DNA from: Planctomycetota bacterium
Lineage (GTDB): Bacteria; Planctomycetota; UBA1135; GCA-002686595
Length of the DNA stretch: 56,601 nucleotides
Direction of reading: 5' to 3'
NCBI GenBank assembly: GCA_030746555.1
Contig: JASLMK010000042.1
Coordinates: forward strand, 1-56,601
Shown: positions 42,899-52,300 of the stretch, in pieces
How positions within the stretch are numbered: position 1 is the stretch's first letter
How the letters are laid out: every line of letters begins with the position of its first letter
Made by a program: the position numbers and the translations under genes
Notes under the pieces: generated by a model
Told to the model about the DNA's origin: nothing
Database searches by the model: none
The model's input: the letters and a program-made list of their open reading frames with translations, nothing else

Positions 42899-43678
42899 TC
42901 AGTCCGCGGCCGGCTCCTCGTCGACGCCGTTGTTCGCGCTCACCTCGCCCTCCGTGCCCTCTTCCCGGTGCTTGCGGTAGCGCAGGCTCACGTTCTCGCG
43001 CCCCATCTCCCGCAGGCGGTCGGCGTCCTTCTTGAGCCCGAGGTTGTGGGCCTTGGAGACGACGCTCTTGACCGAACGGTTCAGGCCGCGGGCGATCTCG
43101 AGGTTGGAGTGGTCGGGGTAGAGCTCGGCGAGCTTCGCGACCTCCTCAGCGTTCCAACGCGGCATGCGCGTGGCGGAGGAGCCCTTCTGGCGGCGGACGA
43201 AGGCCTTGTCCTTGGCCAGGCACAGGACCTCGGCCTGGCGGGCGAGGGACTCGGGCGAGCGACCGAAGATCAGCACCATGTCCTCGTCCCTCCGCGTCCC
43301 GTAGAGGCGCTTGAACTCGGCGACCTCCTCGGGGGTCCAGGGGCCTTCCTCGCGGATGCGCCCGAGCTCCTCGATGCGCTCGCGGACCTCCTCGGGGGTG
43401 CGACCGAGGATGCGCGCGATCACCTCGGAGCTCGTCGCGCCGAGGTAGCGCTTGAGCTCCAGCACCTCTCGCGCGGTCCAGGGACCTTTGCGCACGGCTA
43501 GGGGGAAGATCCCGGCCGCCATCTTGCGCACGCTGGCCTCGGGGCGGTTGAGTTCGCGGGCGATGACCGCGTCCTCCTTGAGCCCGTACAGCTCGCGCAG
43601 GCGAGCTACCTCAGCCTGGGACCAACGGCCCCGGCGCGGCAGCTCGGTCTTGACTCCTCCCCATCTAGCTCCTCGCAC
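42899..43678 (-). CDS. Four-repeat Myb/SANT-like DNA-binding protein
   Basis: 259 residues from a GTG; AGGAG stands six bases before it (43685-43689). The chain is built of four similar helix-turn-helix units at about 18-64, 66-110, 113-170 and 174-225. Each opens with a tryptophan after a basic or glycine residue (W19, W67, W114, W175), followed by the pattern W-x3-EV-x-x-L/F-x2-LY and an I-A-R-x-L-x-R recognition helix, for example EEVAKLAELYPDHSNLEIA. This is the layout of Myb/SANT or GcrA-like domains in tandem, with an acidic tail. It is probably a DNA-binding regulator or nucleoid protein; the target is unknown. TAGATT lies 39 bases upstream. Confidence 0.65.
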   Translation of the reverse strand: MRGARWGGVKTELPRRGRWSQAEVARLRELYGLKEDAVIARELNRPEASVRKMAAGIFPLAVRKGPWTAREVLELKRYLGATSSEVIARILGRTPEEVRERIEELGRIREEGPWTPEEVAEFKRLYGTRRDEDMVLIFGRSPESLARQAEVLCLAKDKAFVRRQKGSSATRMPRWNAEEVAKLAELYPDHSNLEIARGLNRSVKSVVSKAHNLGLKKDADRLREMGRENVSLRYRKHREEGTEGEVSANNGVDEEPAAD

Positions 43679-43717
43679 GACCCTCTCCTTCCTCCCGACT
43701 CCTTCAGGCGGGACCTC

Positions 43718-43723
43718 AATCTA
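43718..43723 (-). promoter_or_regulatory. TAGATT -10 box of the Myb-like gene
   Basis: Sits in the most AT-rich patch of the region, 39 bases before the GTG at 43678. Confidence 0.45.
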
Positions 43724-43883
43724 CCATCAAAGCTGCAAATGCTGGGGCTCCGGGCGTGGTCCGGATCGCCCGCGACCGCCGCCGAGTCCGGCGCCCGACC
43801 GCAAGTCGGTTCCTGGCGCGGAGTTGGCTCACCGGCCCGAGACCGGCCCCCACGCACGGGAGGCCTAGGCGGTCCGGACCCGC

Positions 43884-45653
43884 TCAGCTGGTGGAGGTCT
43901 CCTCGCCCGTCAGGCTGTCGTGCAGCCGCCGGCGCGCCTCCTCGAGCAGGGCGCGAACCCCGACCGCACTCTCTTCGCGCAGGGCCTGGCGCGCCAGTTC
44001 ACGGGCGTCCGCCAGGGTGACCTGGCGCAGGGCGTACTTGACCTCGCCCACGAAGTTGGGGGCCATGCTGACGCCCGAGTAGCCCAGCCCCAGCAGCACC
44101 AGGGCGGTAGCGTAGTCGCCCGCCATCTCACCACAGACCGAGCACGGCTTGCCGGCGCGCCGGCTGGCCTCCGCCACCTCCTGCAGAGCTCGCAGGACGG
44201 CGGGATGGTAGGGATCGTAGAGGTGCGCCACCCACGGATTGTCCCGGTCTGCGGCCAGCAGGTACTGCACCATGTCGTTGGTCCCGACGCTGACGAAGTC
44301 CACCTCCTCGAGGATCTCCGGCAGGACGAACAGCACGGAAGGCACCTCGACCATGATCCCCACGGGCACGTCCTCGGCGATCTCGTAGCCCTGGTCGGTC
44401 AGCTGGTCGCGGACGCCTTCGAAGATGCGCTTGGTCTCACGCACTTCGTCGAGGGAGGAGACCATGGGCAGGAGCAAGCGCAGGTCGCCGTGGGCGCTGG
44501 CGCGCAGGGCGGCCCGCAGCTGGACCCGCAGGAGGTCCGCCCACTGCAAGGCGATGCGCAAGCCTCGCCAGCCGAGCTGAGGATTGGGTTCGTCTGGCGT
44601 GTCGAAGTACGGCAGGCGCTTGTCGCCCCCGATGTCGAGGGTGCGCACGGTCACCGGCCGGCCTTCGAGCAACTCGAGCAGGCGCCGGTACACGCGGTAC
44701 TGCTCCTCTTCTGAGGGGAACTCGGAGCGCTCCATGTAGAGGAACTCGGTGCGGAAGAGCCCGACGCCGTCGGTGTGTCCCACGTCGAAGGTCTCCACGT
44801 CCCGCAGACCCTCGACGTTGGTCTGCAGGGCAAACGGCCGGCCGTCACTGGTGTGCGAGGGCAAGGCCGCGTGGACCGCTAGCGCCTCTCGGCGCGCGAC
44901 ATGCCGCCGGCGCCGCTCCAGGAACTGGTCGACGGCCCCCTCGTCCGGCCCGAGCTGGACCGTCCCGCGATCGCCGTCCACGATCACGCGCATGCCCTTC
45001 TCCAGGCGCGACATCAGGTTCGGGACCGCGGCGACGCAGGGGAAGCCCAGGGAGCGGGCCAGCACGCCGCCGTGAGAGAAGCGGCCGCCGGTCTCGGTCA
45101 GGATGGCGAGCACGCGCTCGCGGTCGAGGTAGGTCACCACGTGCGGGGTCAGGTCCGCCGCCGCCAGGACGACACGCTCCTCGCGGGCCATGACGCCTCG
45201 GCGCTCGCTGCTCGACAGCTCCTCGAGCACGGCGCACCAGGGCTCGCTGACGTCCGCGCCGTAGCGCAGGGCGGAATCGCCGTCGAGCCCGCCCATGACC
45301 TGCTCGAGGTGCTCGATGAGGCGCTGCACGCAGACCTCGGCGTTGAGGCGGTCGTCACGGATGGCCTGCACGACCCTGTCGAGGGCGTTGGGGTCCTCGA
45401 GGATCGTGCGATGGACGGCGAAGATCTCCGCGTCTTGCTCGTTCGTCTGCTCGGCGACACGCCTGCGCCGAGCCTCCAGCGCGCCGGTGACCGCAGCGAT
45501 GGCCTCGTGCAGGCGGGCGATCTCGCCCTCGACCTCCTCGGCCCTCAAGGACCAGCTCGGGACGACGTCGGGCGTGGCGCGCACGACGTACACCGGTCCC
45601 ATCGCTAGTCCGGGAGCGACCGCGGTACCACTGATCATTCCGGGCGAGGACAT
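43884..45653 (-). CDS. ptsI: PTS enzyme I (PEP-protein phosphotransferase)
   Basis: 589 residues from the ATG at 45653; the second ATG at 45638 would match the E. coli N-terminus (MISG...). It transfers phosphate from PEP to HPr. The phosphohistidine is H194 in GGRFSHGGVLARSLG, where Phe replaces the usual Thr before Ser-His. The PEP-binding barrel has VGLFRTEFLYMER, RTLDIGGDKRLPYF, LPMVSSLDE and PCSVCGEMAGD. There is no GAF domain, so it is the sugar-type rather than the nitrogen-type enzyme I. No HPr, enzyme II or HPr kinase gene is in the window. Confidence 0.92.
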   Translation of the reverse strand: MSSPGMISGTAVAPGLAMGPVYVVRATPDVVPSWSLRAEEVEGEIARLHEAIAAVTGALEARRRRVAEQTNEQDAEIFAVHRTILEDPNALDRVVQAIRDDRLNAEVCVQRLIEHLEQVMGGLDGDSALRYGADVSEPWCAVLEELSSSERRGVMAREERVVLAAADLTPHVVTYLDRERVLAILTETGGRFSHGGVLARSLGFPCVAAVPNLMSRLEKGMRVIVDGDRGTVQLGPDEGAVDQFLERRRRHVARREALAVHAALPSHTSDGRPFALQTNVEGLRDVETFDVGHTDGVGLFRTEFLYMERSEFPSEEEQYRVYRRLLELLEGRPVTVRTLDIGGDKRLPYFDTPDEPNPQLGWRGLRIALQWADLLRVQLRAALRASAHGDLRLLLPMVSSLDEVRETKRIFEGVRDQLTDQGYEIAEDVPVGIMVEVPSVLFVLPEILEEVDFVSVGTNDMVQYLLAADRDNPWVAHLYDPYHPAVLRALQEVAEASRRAGKPCSVCGEMAGDYATALVLLGLGYSGVSMAPNFVGEVKYALRQVTLADARELARQALREESAVGVRALLEEARRRLHDSLTGEETSTS

Positions 45654-45711
45654 GGAAGCAGATCGATCCGGGGGGGGCGCGGGAGCGCCGTCGCGGGTCC
45701 CGTCGAGGGGC

Positions 45712-45717
45712 ACTCTA
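45712..45717 (-). promoter_or_regulatory. TAGAGT, candidate -10 of ptsI
   Basis: Minus strand, 58 bases before the ATG at 45653, in the 279-base divergent spacer, where I see nothing else. Confidence 0.35.
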
Positions 45718-45932
45718 CACTCCACGGCACCGGCGGTGGTAGGGACGGTGCCCGATGCGGGCTTCACCGGCCCACGGCGTCCGTTTCCCTCAAGTCACGG
45801 CCCCTCGGCACCCGAAGCGAGTCCAGGACCCTCAGGGTGCGACGCGGGCTCGCGCCGTTCGCCCGCGGTCGCTCCCGTGCGACCGCGGACCGCGCCCTTA
45901 CCACGCAACTCCAGCAGGCGGCGAGAGACACG

Positions 45933-47054
45933 ATGGGCAGCACCCCCGAGGCGAACGCAGTACACCAGACGAGCGGACGATCCACCGGCGCAGGGAGAGC
46001 TTGGAGCGCCTTCGTGCTGCTCGCAGGCTGCGGGGCGCTGGTGACGGGCGCCCTGGCGGCGACCGGCGACGCTCTCGATCCGCGCGTAACCAGGATCACC
46101 GCCGAGCTCGCCGAAACAGGCGTGAGCCCGGCGGCTCTCGCCATGGCCGGCGGGATCGTCTTCTGTGTGGGGACGATGCTCGCGTCCCTCTCCAGCCTGC
46201 GACGGGGGATCGCCCGCACCGGGGAGCCCGAGCCGGTGCTCGAGGAGCTGGTGACCCAGGTGCTCGCGCACCGCCAGGACGCCACGCGCATCCTGCAGGA
46301 GACCCAGGCGGTCGGGGAGTCCGCCCGGAAGCTCCTGGCGGGTTCCCAGGAACAGGCGCCCGGTCACCATGACGAAGCCGCCTTCCGCCTCGCAGCGAGC
46401 GTGGACCAGCTCGGCGCCGGCCTGGGCGAGCACATGAGCAGCCACGGCACGCAGGCGGAGCAGCGCTTCGACGCGGTCGACCACGTCCTCGAGCGCATCT
46501 GCGAGCAGCTCGTCGAGCTGCGCGCCGAGCTCGGGGAAGTGCGCGCCGCCGGCGAACGCCTGGCGACCGACCTCGAGCCGCGGCACGGCCGCGAGCAGGG
46601 CGCGCTCGAGACGGACGGACGGGAACCCGCCGACCGCGAGGAGGTCGCGTGGGGCGAGGGCTGGGACGAGCAGGTCGGAAGTGAGCGGGTCTGCGACGTC
46701 CCGCGCGGGTCGTCGAACGGGGTCCTCCCCGCTCATCAGGACGAGGATCCCCTCGAGCCCGAGGAGCTGGAGATCGTCGTCACCCTCGAGGAGCAGCCCG
46801 AGGATTCCGAAGCACCCGCGCACGCCGCGTGCGAGGGTTCCCTGGGCCTCTTGGACGACATCGACGAGTACGGCGAGTACCACGCCCCCGACAAGGCACC
46901 CGCAGAGGCCGAGAGTGCCGCCGAGGGCGAGCCACAGCCTGCGGAGTCGTCGGTAGACCACCAGCTCGCGGAGCTGCGCTCCCTGTTGTCCGAAGCCGAG
47001 CTGCGCGAGGTCCTCGACGGCTTCCGCCGCGGGGCCGAGGATCGGCTGGGCTAG
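45933..47054 (+). CDS. Two-helix membrane protein with coiled coil
   Basis: 373 residues from the ATG at 45933. Two membrane segments (AWSAFVLLAGCGALVTGALA and ALAMAGGIVFCVGTMLASL, about residues 24-43 and 69-87) are followed by a long cytoplasmic coiled coil (about 95-215) and a very acidic, disordered region (about 240-345). The last 30 residues form an amphipathic helix (LRSLLSEAELREVLDGFRRG). The shape resembles RmuC-like or chemoreceptor-stalk proteins, but no signature domain is present. Function unknown. It converges on the next gene with a four-base overlap. Confidence 0.6.
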   Translation: MGSTPEANAVHQTSGRSTGAGRAWSAFVLLAGCGALVTGALAATGDALDPRVTRITAELAETGVSPAALAMAGGIVFCVGTMLASLSSLRRGIARTGEPEPVLEELVTQVLAHRQDATRILQETQAVGESARKLLAGSQEQAPGHHDEAAFRLAASVDQLGAGLGEHMSSHGTQAEQRFDAVDHVLERICEQLVELRAELGEVRAAGERLATDLEPRHGREQGALETDGREPADREEVAWGEGWDEQVGSERVCDVPRGSSNGVLPAHQDEDPLEPEELEIVVTLEEQPEDSEAPAHAACEGSLGLLDDIDEYGEYHAPDKAPAEAESAAEGEPQPAESSVDHQLAELRSLLSEAELREVLDGFRRGAEDRLG

Positions 47055-49258
47055 CGCCGCCGGCGCTGCCCGCCGTCGCTCTCGAACTCCGGGGGCAACA
47101 GGAGGGCCGGATCGAGCCCACCGAGGGACGCCTCGAGGGAGGCCGCCAGAGCGTGCCGCTCGAGCTCGACGAGGCGGGCTAGGACGAGTCGCGCCGTGGC
47201 GACGGGTGAGATGTTCATCCCGTCGAGGGTGGCCGCCGCCCCGGGCGCGCGGTCGAAGGACGCGAGCAGGCCCGCCACCGCGCCATCGAGCTCACCGCGC
47301 TCGAACAGCACCCGTGCACGAGCCGCCAGAGCCAGGGCGATGTAGTGGTCCGCGGACTCCCGACTGGAGGGAGCGCTCACGATGCCCGCCTCGAAGTGGG
47401 CGATGGCCCGCCCATAGGCTCCCAGGGACTCGCCGGCGGCTCCCGCGCGACGGTGGACCTCGGCGGCAATGAACGCCGCGTAGCCCGCGTACCAGGGGAG
47501 CGCGGGGTGGGCGTCCTCCTCCCTGAGGAGACCCTCGTAAACGGCCTCCAAACCGTCCACGTCGTCCAGGCGGCGCTCGGCGAGCAGGCGCTCCCGCATC
47601 CGCCGGTGGACCTGCGAGGAGTCGGGGAAGCGATCGAGGCCGCGCTCGAGCACGGCGGCCGCGTGCCCAGAGGCGCCGAAGGAGGCGAGGAAGTCGTAGT
47701 GCGCCACGACGTGGTCGGCGGTGCCATGGGGATGCCGCGCCAGCCGGTCGTGGGCCGCGTGCACGTCGGTCAGCCACTCGCGGGGCCAGGGCTCGCGCGC
47801 GCGCACGGCCTCGCGGATCGCCATGCGGCGCACCTCCGCCAGGAGCGAGAGCACGGCCATCGAGTTCCAGCTCTGGGCTCCCGGCGGCATGATCGCGACG
47901 GTCTCCTCCGCCCGTGCCTGGGCTGCGTCGTGGTCACCCTCATACCAGGCGCACAGGGCGGTGACGGCGGCGCAGCGCCATGCGCTCGCTCCCCGGTCCT
48001 CGGCCTCGGCGGCGATCCGCCCCGCGTCCCGCAGCATCAGGGCGGCCAAGGCCGCGTCGGTGTCGGGGTGCAGGGCGAGGGCCAGGAACGACTCCGCCAT
48101 CCCCAGCACCGCGTCGGGCTCCTTGGGGCCGTCCTCCAGTTCGCTCGCCCGCGCTTCGAGACGCGCCGCTACCGCGTGGCGCCGGTACTCGAGCGACTGT
48201 TCGGGACTGGGCACGGCCGGGTAGACGGCTCCCGCGGAGACGAGGTCCGACCGGCCGCCCAGCCCGCGGTAGACGGTGACGAGGTCCCGTGCCCTCGGCG
48301 AGCTGTCGGCCAAACGCTCGAGAGCGGCCACCAGCGCCTCCCGGTCCTCGGCGGACATCGGGGTGCGCAGGACGTCGGCGATGAGGTCGATGGCCCGAGG
48401 TGAGCTCCCCTCCAACAGCCCGCGCATCGCGATCCGCCGCAGCTGCGGGTCGTCGCCGAAGAGCGCCATCCTCAACAGGTCGGTCTCGTCCACGTCCGCG
48501 GTCACGACAGCGGCCTCGATCAGCTGCAGGCGGACGGTGGCGTCGCCTTCGACGAAGGCGCGCTCGATCGCGATCCTGTCTGCGATGTCCGGGCTTGCGA
48601 CGCGCTCGACGAGCGACAGGTCGCCCAGGGCGGTCGTGGGCTGCGGTGAGGGGCGGCTGGCAATCGTCTCACGGATGGTCTCGAAGACCGATTCCGTGTC
48701 GAAGGCGTAGTAGACGTCGTAGATCTCCGTGCGATCGAGCTCCACGGCGATGTGCCGCGGAGCGATGCGCTTGCCTTCGAAGTAGCGCTCGTAGAGCAGC
48801 GGCTCGATCGCGATGTGCTCCCCGCAGGTCACGCTGCCGAAGCGCGGGCAGAGGATCCGCCTCCCCCACCGGTCGTGGTCTCGGGGCGTGTGTCGGTACA
48901 CCGAGGCGATGACCGTCACGTAGGGTTCGTAGAGGGCCGCGGTCTCGGGGCGGCGATAGCGGATCCCCGCGTAGTGTTCGCTCGCTATCTCCCCGTCCAT
49001 GTTCACGCAGATCAGGATCGGCCGGTCGGTTCGCCGTGACACCTCCAGGGCGTCCTCCCAAGTGCGCTGCCAGGAGACCAGGCACTCCAGCGCCCAATCC
49101 TCCTCGGTGGGCGCGGGCCACATCGCGGCACGCGAGTCGGCGAGGCCGCCCGGGTCCTGGGCGGCAGCGGCGGCGCCGAACTGGAGCAGAGCCCAGGCGG
49201 CAGCAGCCGCGGGAAGGGCGCGGCCCAGGGCTGGGCGTCGTTCGGCTCTCGTGGGCAT
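47051..49258 (-). CDS. Secreted thioredoxin-like/HEAT/TPR protein
   Basis: 735 residues. A signal peptide (RALPAAAAAWALLQFGAAAA) leads to a thioredoxin-like segment, WEDALEVSRRTDRPILICVN (about 67-86), in which the CxxC is absent. Then come HEAT-like helices (about 235-320) and a TPR-like second half (about 390-700). Such fusions are common among planctomycetal exported proteins but their partners are unknown. It starts 63 bases after tex ends with no promoter-like box in between, so it is probably co-transcribed with tex. Confidence 0.6.
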   Translation of the reverse strand: MPTRAERRPALGRALPAAAAAWALLQFGAAAAAQDPGGLADSRAAMWPAPTEEDWALECLVSWQRTWEDALEVSRRTDRPILICVNMDGEIASEHYAGIRYRRPETAALYEPYVTVIASVYRHTPRDHDRWGRRILCPRFGSVTCGEHIAIEPLLYERYFEGKRIAPRHIAVELDRTEIYDVYYAFDTESVFETIRETIASRPSPQPTTALGDLSLVERVASPDIADRIAIERAFVEGDATVRLQLIEAAVVTADVDETDLLRMALFGDDPQLRRIAMRGLLEGSSPRAIDLIADVLRTPMSAEDREALVAALERLADSSPRARDLVTVYRGLGGRSDLVSAGAVYPAVPSPEQSLEYRRHAVAARLEARASELEDGPKEPDAVLGMAESFLALALHPDTDAALAALMLRDAGRIAAEAEDRGASAWRCAAVTALCAWYEGDHDAAQARAEETVAIMPPGAQSWNSMAVLSLLAEVRRMAIREAVRAREPWPREWLTDVHAAHDRLARHPHGTADHVVAHYDFLASFGASGHAAAVLERGLDRFPDSSQVHRRMRERLLAERRLDDVDGLEAVYEGLLREEDAHPALPWYAGYAAFIAAEVHRRAGAAGESLGAYGRAIAHFEAGIVSAPSSRESADHYIALALAARARVLFERGELDGAVAGLLASFDRAPGAAATLDGMNISPVATARLVLARLVELERHALAASLEASLGGLDPALLLPPEFESDGGQRRRR

Positions 49259-49321
49259 CGATCGTCTGCGGAGTCGAGGTCGCGGCGGGAGGGCGGCCCC
49301 TGCCGAGTGGCCGGGGACCGG

Positions 49322-52300
49322 TCAGTCGTCCCCGTCCCCCGACCGGGCGGAAGCGGACTCCGCCGCGGACTGGGGGTCCGACGCCTGCTCGACGCAGCCG
49401 GGGGACTCGGCCTCCTCGACAGCGGGAACCTGGTCGGCCTGGCCGGCTTCGACAACCTCCGACGGCTCGGCAACGGGCACCTCCTCGGAACCCCTAGCGC
49501 CCGCCTTCTTCTTGGTGGCCTTCTTCTTGGTCGCCTTCTTCTTGGTCGCCTTCTTCTTGGTCGCCTTCTTCTTGGCCGCTTTCTTCTTGGTCGCCTTCTT
49601 CTTCGTCGGCTTCTTCTCAGCCTGCTGATCGGCGCTCGCCGGCGATTCGGTCACCCCCTCCTCGGGGCCCGACTCCTGCGCGGCAGCCTCCTCGACCGCG
49701 CCGGACGGGGCCGGGCTCGGCGGCGAGGCCTGTTCGGGCGACGCCTCGACCTCCGCCTGCCCGAGCGGCTCGGGCTCGGCCTCTTCGCTCCCGAAGAACT
49801 TGGCGAAGGGGTTGTTGCGCAGCCCGCCGTGAGCGCGGTTGACCTCCGAGAGGTTCACGCGTTCATCACGCTCACCGCGGCCTCGACCGGGTCCGCGGCC
49901 GCCGCCGCGGCCCATGCCGCGCCCGCCGCCACGGTTTCCGCCTCGGCCGCCGGGGGCCGCTCCGCCAAGACCGTCGCGGCGCGTCTGCGCAGCACGCAGG
50001 TTCGGACGCTTCTCGTGCCGCTCCTCGCGTCCACCGCGAGCACGCCCCCCCTGCCGGGCTCCCTCGCGCCCCCGACCAGCGCTGCGCCCGCGCGTCGGAC
50101 GCTCGCGGGGGACCTTCTTGAGGGAGAGGGTCGGGCGCTGTCCCGTGCCGTCGAGCAGGCGCGCGCGCACGATCTGCCCCACGCTGAGCATCTCACGGGC
50201 ATCCCTCACGTACCGGTCGGAGACCTCGCTGATGTGGATCATCGCGTCCTCCTCGAGCCCGATGTCCACGAACACGCCGAAGCTGGCGACGTTGGAGACG
50301 ATGCCCTCGACAACGCTCCCCGCCGGCAGGGCGGCGACGTCCGTGCCCGGATCCAGCAGGATCGGACGGTGCAGGCGCTGGCGCGGATCACGCCCCGGGT
50401 AGGCGAGCTCGCGCATCAAGTCGCGCCAGGTGTCCTCGTCGACCTCGAAGTCCTCCCGCCTCAGACCGCGCGTGATGCCGGTCCGGCCCAGGCCCTCCTC
50501 GACGCCGCCCGCTACCGATTCGAGGATCCGGCGCGCCAGGGGATACTGCTCGGGGTGCAGGTTGGTTCGGTCCAGGGGCTCTGGGGATCCGGCAACGCGC
50601 AGGAAGGCGGCCGTACCAGTCCACTCGGCCTCGGTGAGGATCCCCTCCTCGCGCAAGGCCTCCCGGCTCTCGATCGGTCCGGTGGCGCGGCGCTCCAGGA
50701 GTCGCTCCGCCGCCGCGCGGTCGAGGCCGGGCAGCTGCGAGAGGAAGGACAGCTCCGCGTGGTTCACGTCACAGCCCACATGGGCGGCGCAGCTCTCGGT
50801 CGTCTCCCGGAACAAGCGCCGGATGTTGGCCTTGCTCACCAGGCCCTGCTCGGGCCCCAGGCCGAGATGGCGCGCGTCCACCTTGACGAGCTCGCCGATC
50901 GGGTTCTGCAGTCTGCGGGCGAGGCTGACCGCCATGCGCCCGGGAACGCCGGCGCCATCGAGCTCGCGCCGTGCCAGCTCCGAGTTCGCGTAGCTGGAGA
51001 GGCCGGCGGAGGTCACGATGTAGACGAACGCGTCGCCGCCGCCCGCCGCGATTGCCGCGCGCAGCCGCGACACCGCGGCCCGGGAGCTCCCGCCGTGGCC
51101 CACGGCGAAGTCGTTCACGCCCTTGCCGGCGAAGTAGGCGGCCAGCTCCTCGCCCAGGGCCGCCGCGTCCTTCTCGCCCGTCTCGATCCGTTGCTCGGGG
51201 TGAGCGAGCTTCCCGTCGGCATCGACGACGGCGAAGGTCCAATCGCCCTTGGCATTGACGTCCACTCCCGCCACGGGAAGGCGCCGGGCGAGCTGGGGCG
51301 AGAGCAGCAGCTGCCGCAGGTGCCGCTCGAGGAATCGCATCGCCTCGGCGTCCGCGCGCTCCTTGAGCTCGAGGCGGATCTGCTCTTCGATCGCGGGCAG
51401 CAGGCGGTAGTCGAGGGCGCGCGCACACACCTCCTGGAGGACGGCCTCGAAGGCAGGGTTGGGGCGCGGGCAGAGCTCCTTGCCGACGAGGGCGAGGGCG
51501 GCCTTGCGGTCGATGGAGATGCGCGTGGTCAACACGCGCTCCTTCTGGGCCTGCCGCAGGGCCAGCAAGCGGTGGCCCTGGAGCTGGTGCAGGGGCTGGC
51601 TGAGCTTCAACAGCGAGCGGAAGCGGCCCGCCTTGCCCGCATCCGCCATCGCCCGCGTGCTGAGCGTGCCGTTCTTGCGCATGACCCGTCGTAGGGCCTG
51701 ACGCAGGCGCGGAAGGCGACCGAGGCGGTCCGAGAGGATCCGCGTCGCGCCGGCGAGGGCCTCGCCCTCGTTGTGGACGTCGCGGTCGGGGGACACGTAG
51801 GGGGTGCAGACCCGCGCGAGCTCGGCTGTCAGCTCCGCGTGCTGGACGGCTACGCCCTTGCGGGGGCCGGTGTCGGGCTCTGCCCGTACGGGGGGAGCAG
51901 GCTCGCTCGCGGGCCCTGCGCTCGACGCGGCGGAGGGATCTGCATCGCTCGCGGCGGCGTCGCTCTCGACAGCGGAGGCCTCGGCACCTTCGCTCGAGGC
52001 GGCCGTGGGCTCGGCGTCGGCGGCGGCGCCATCGCTCGGGTCGGCGTCGGCGCCGGCGGCCGGCGCGGCCTCGGCCTCCGCCTGCGGGGGGGGATCGGTC
52101 GCCTCGCCGTCCGCCGTCGCCGCGCCCCCGCCCGCCTCGGCACCCTCTGCGCCCTCGTCCGCCTTCGCGGCGGAACGCGCGAGGGGCTTGGCGAGCAGGT
52201 CGGCCAGGCCGCCGAGTCCCCGGTCGAGGGCGAGCTGCACTTCGGGCTCGGGACGGCGGAAGGGCAAGAAGCGGTCCTCGAGCTCGAAGCGGTCCATGCA

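Noticed and set aside
49504..49619. Short tandem repeats that could suggest a CRISPR array or a non-coding satellite
   Set aside because: The units are contiguous 15-mers without spacers, in frame, and code the Lys-rich tail of Tex.
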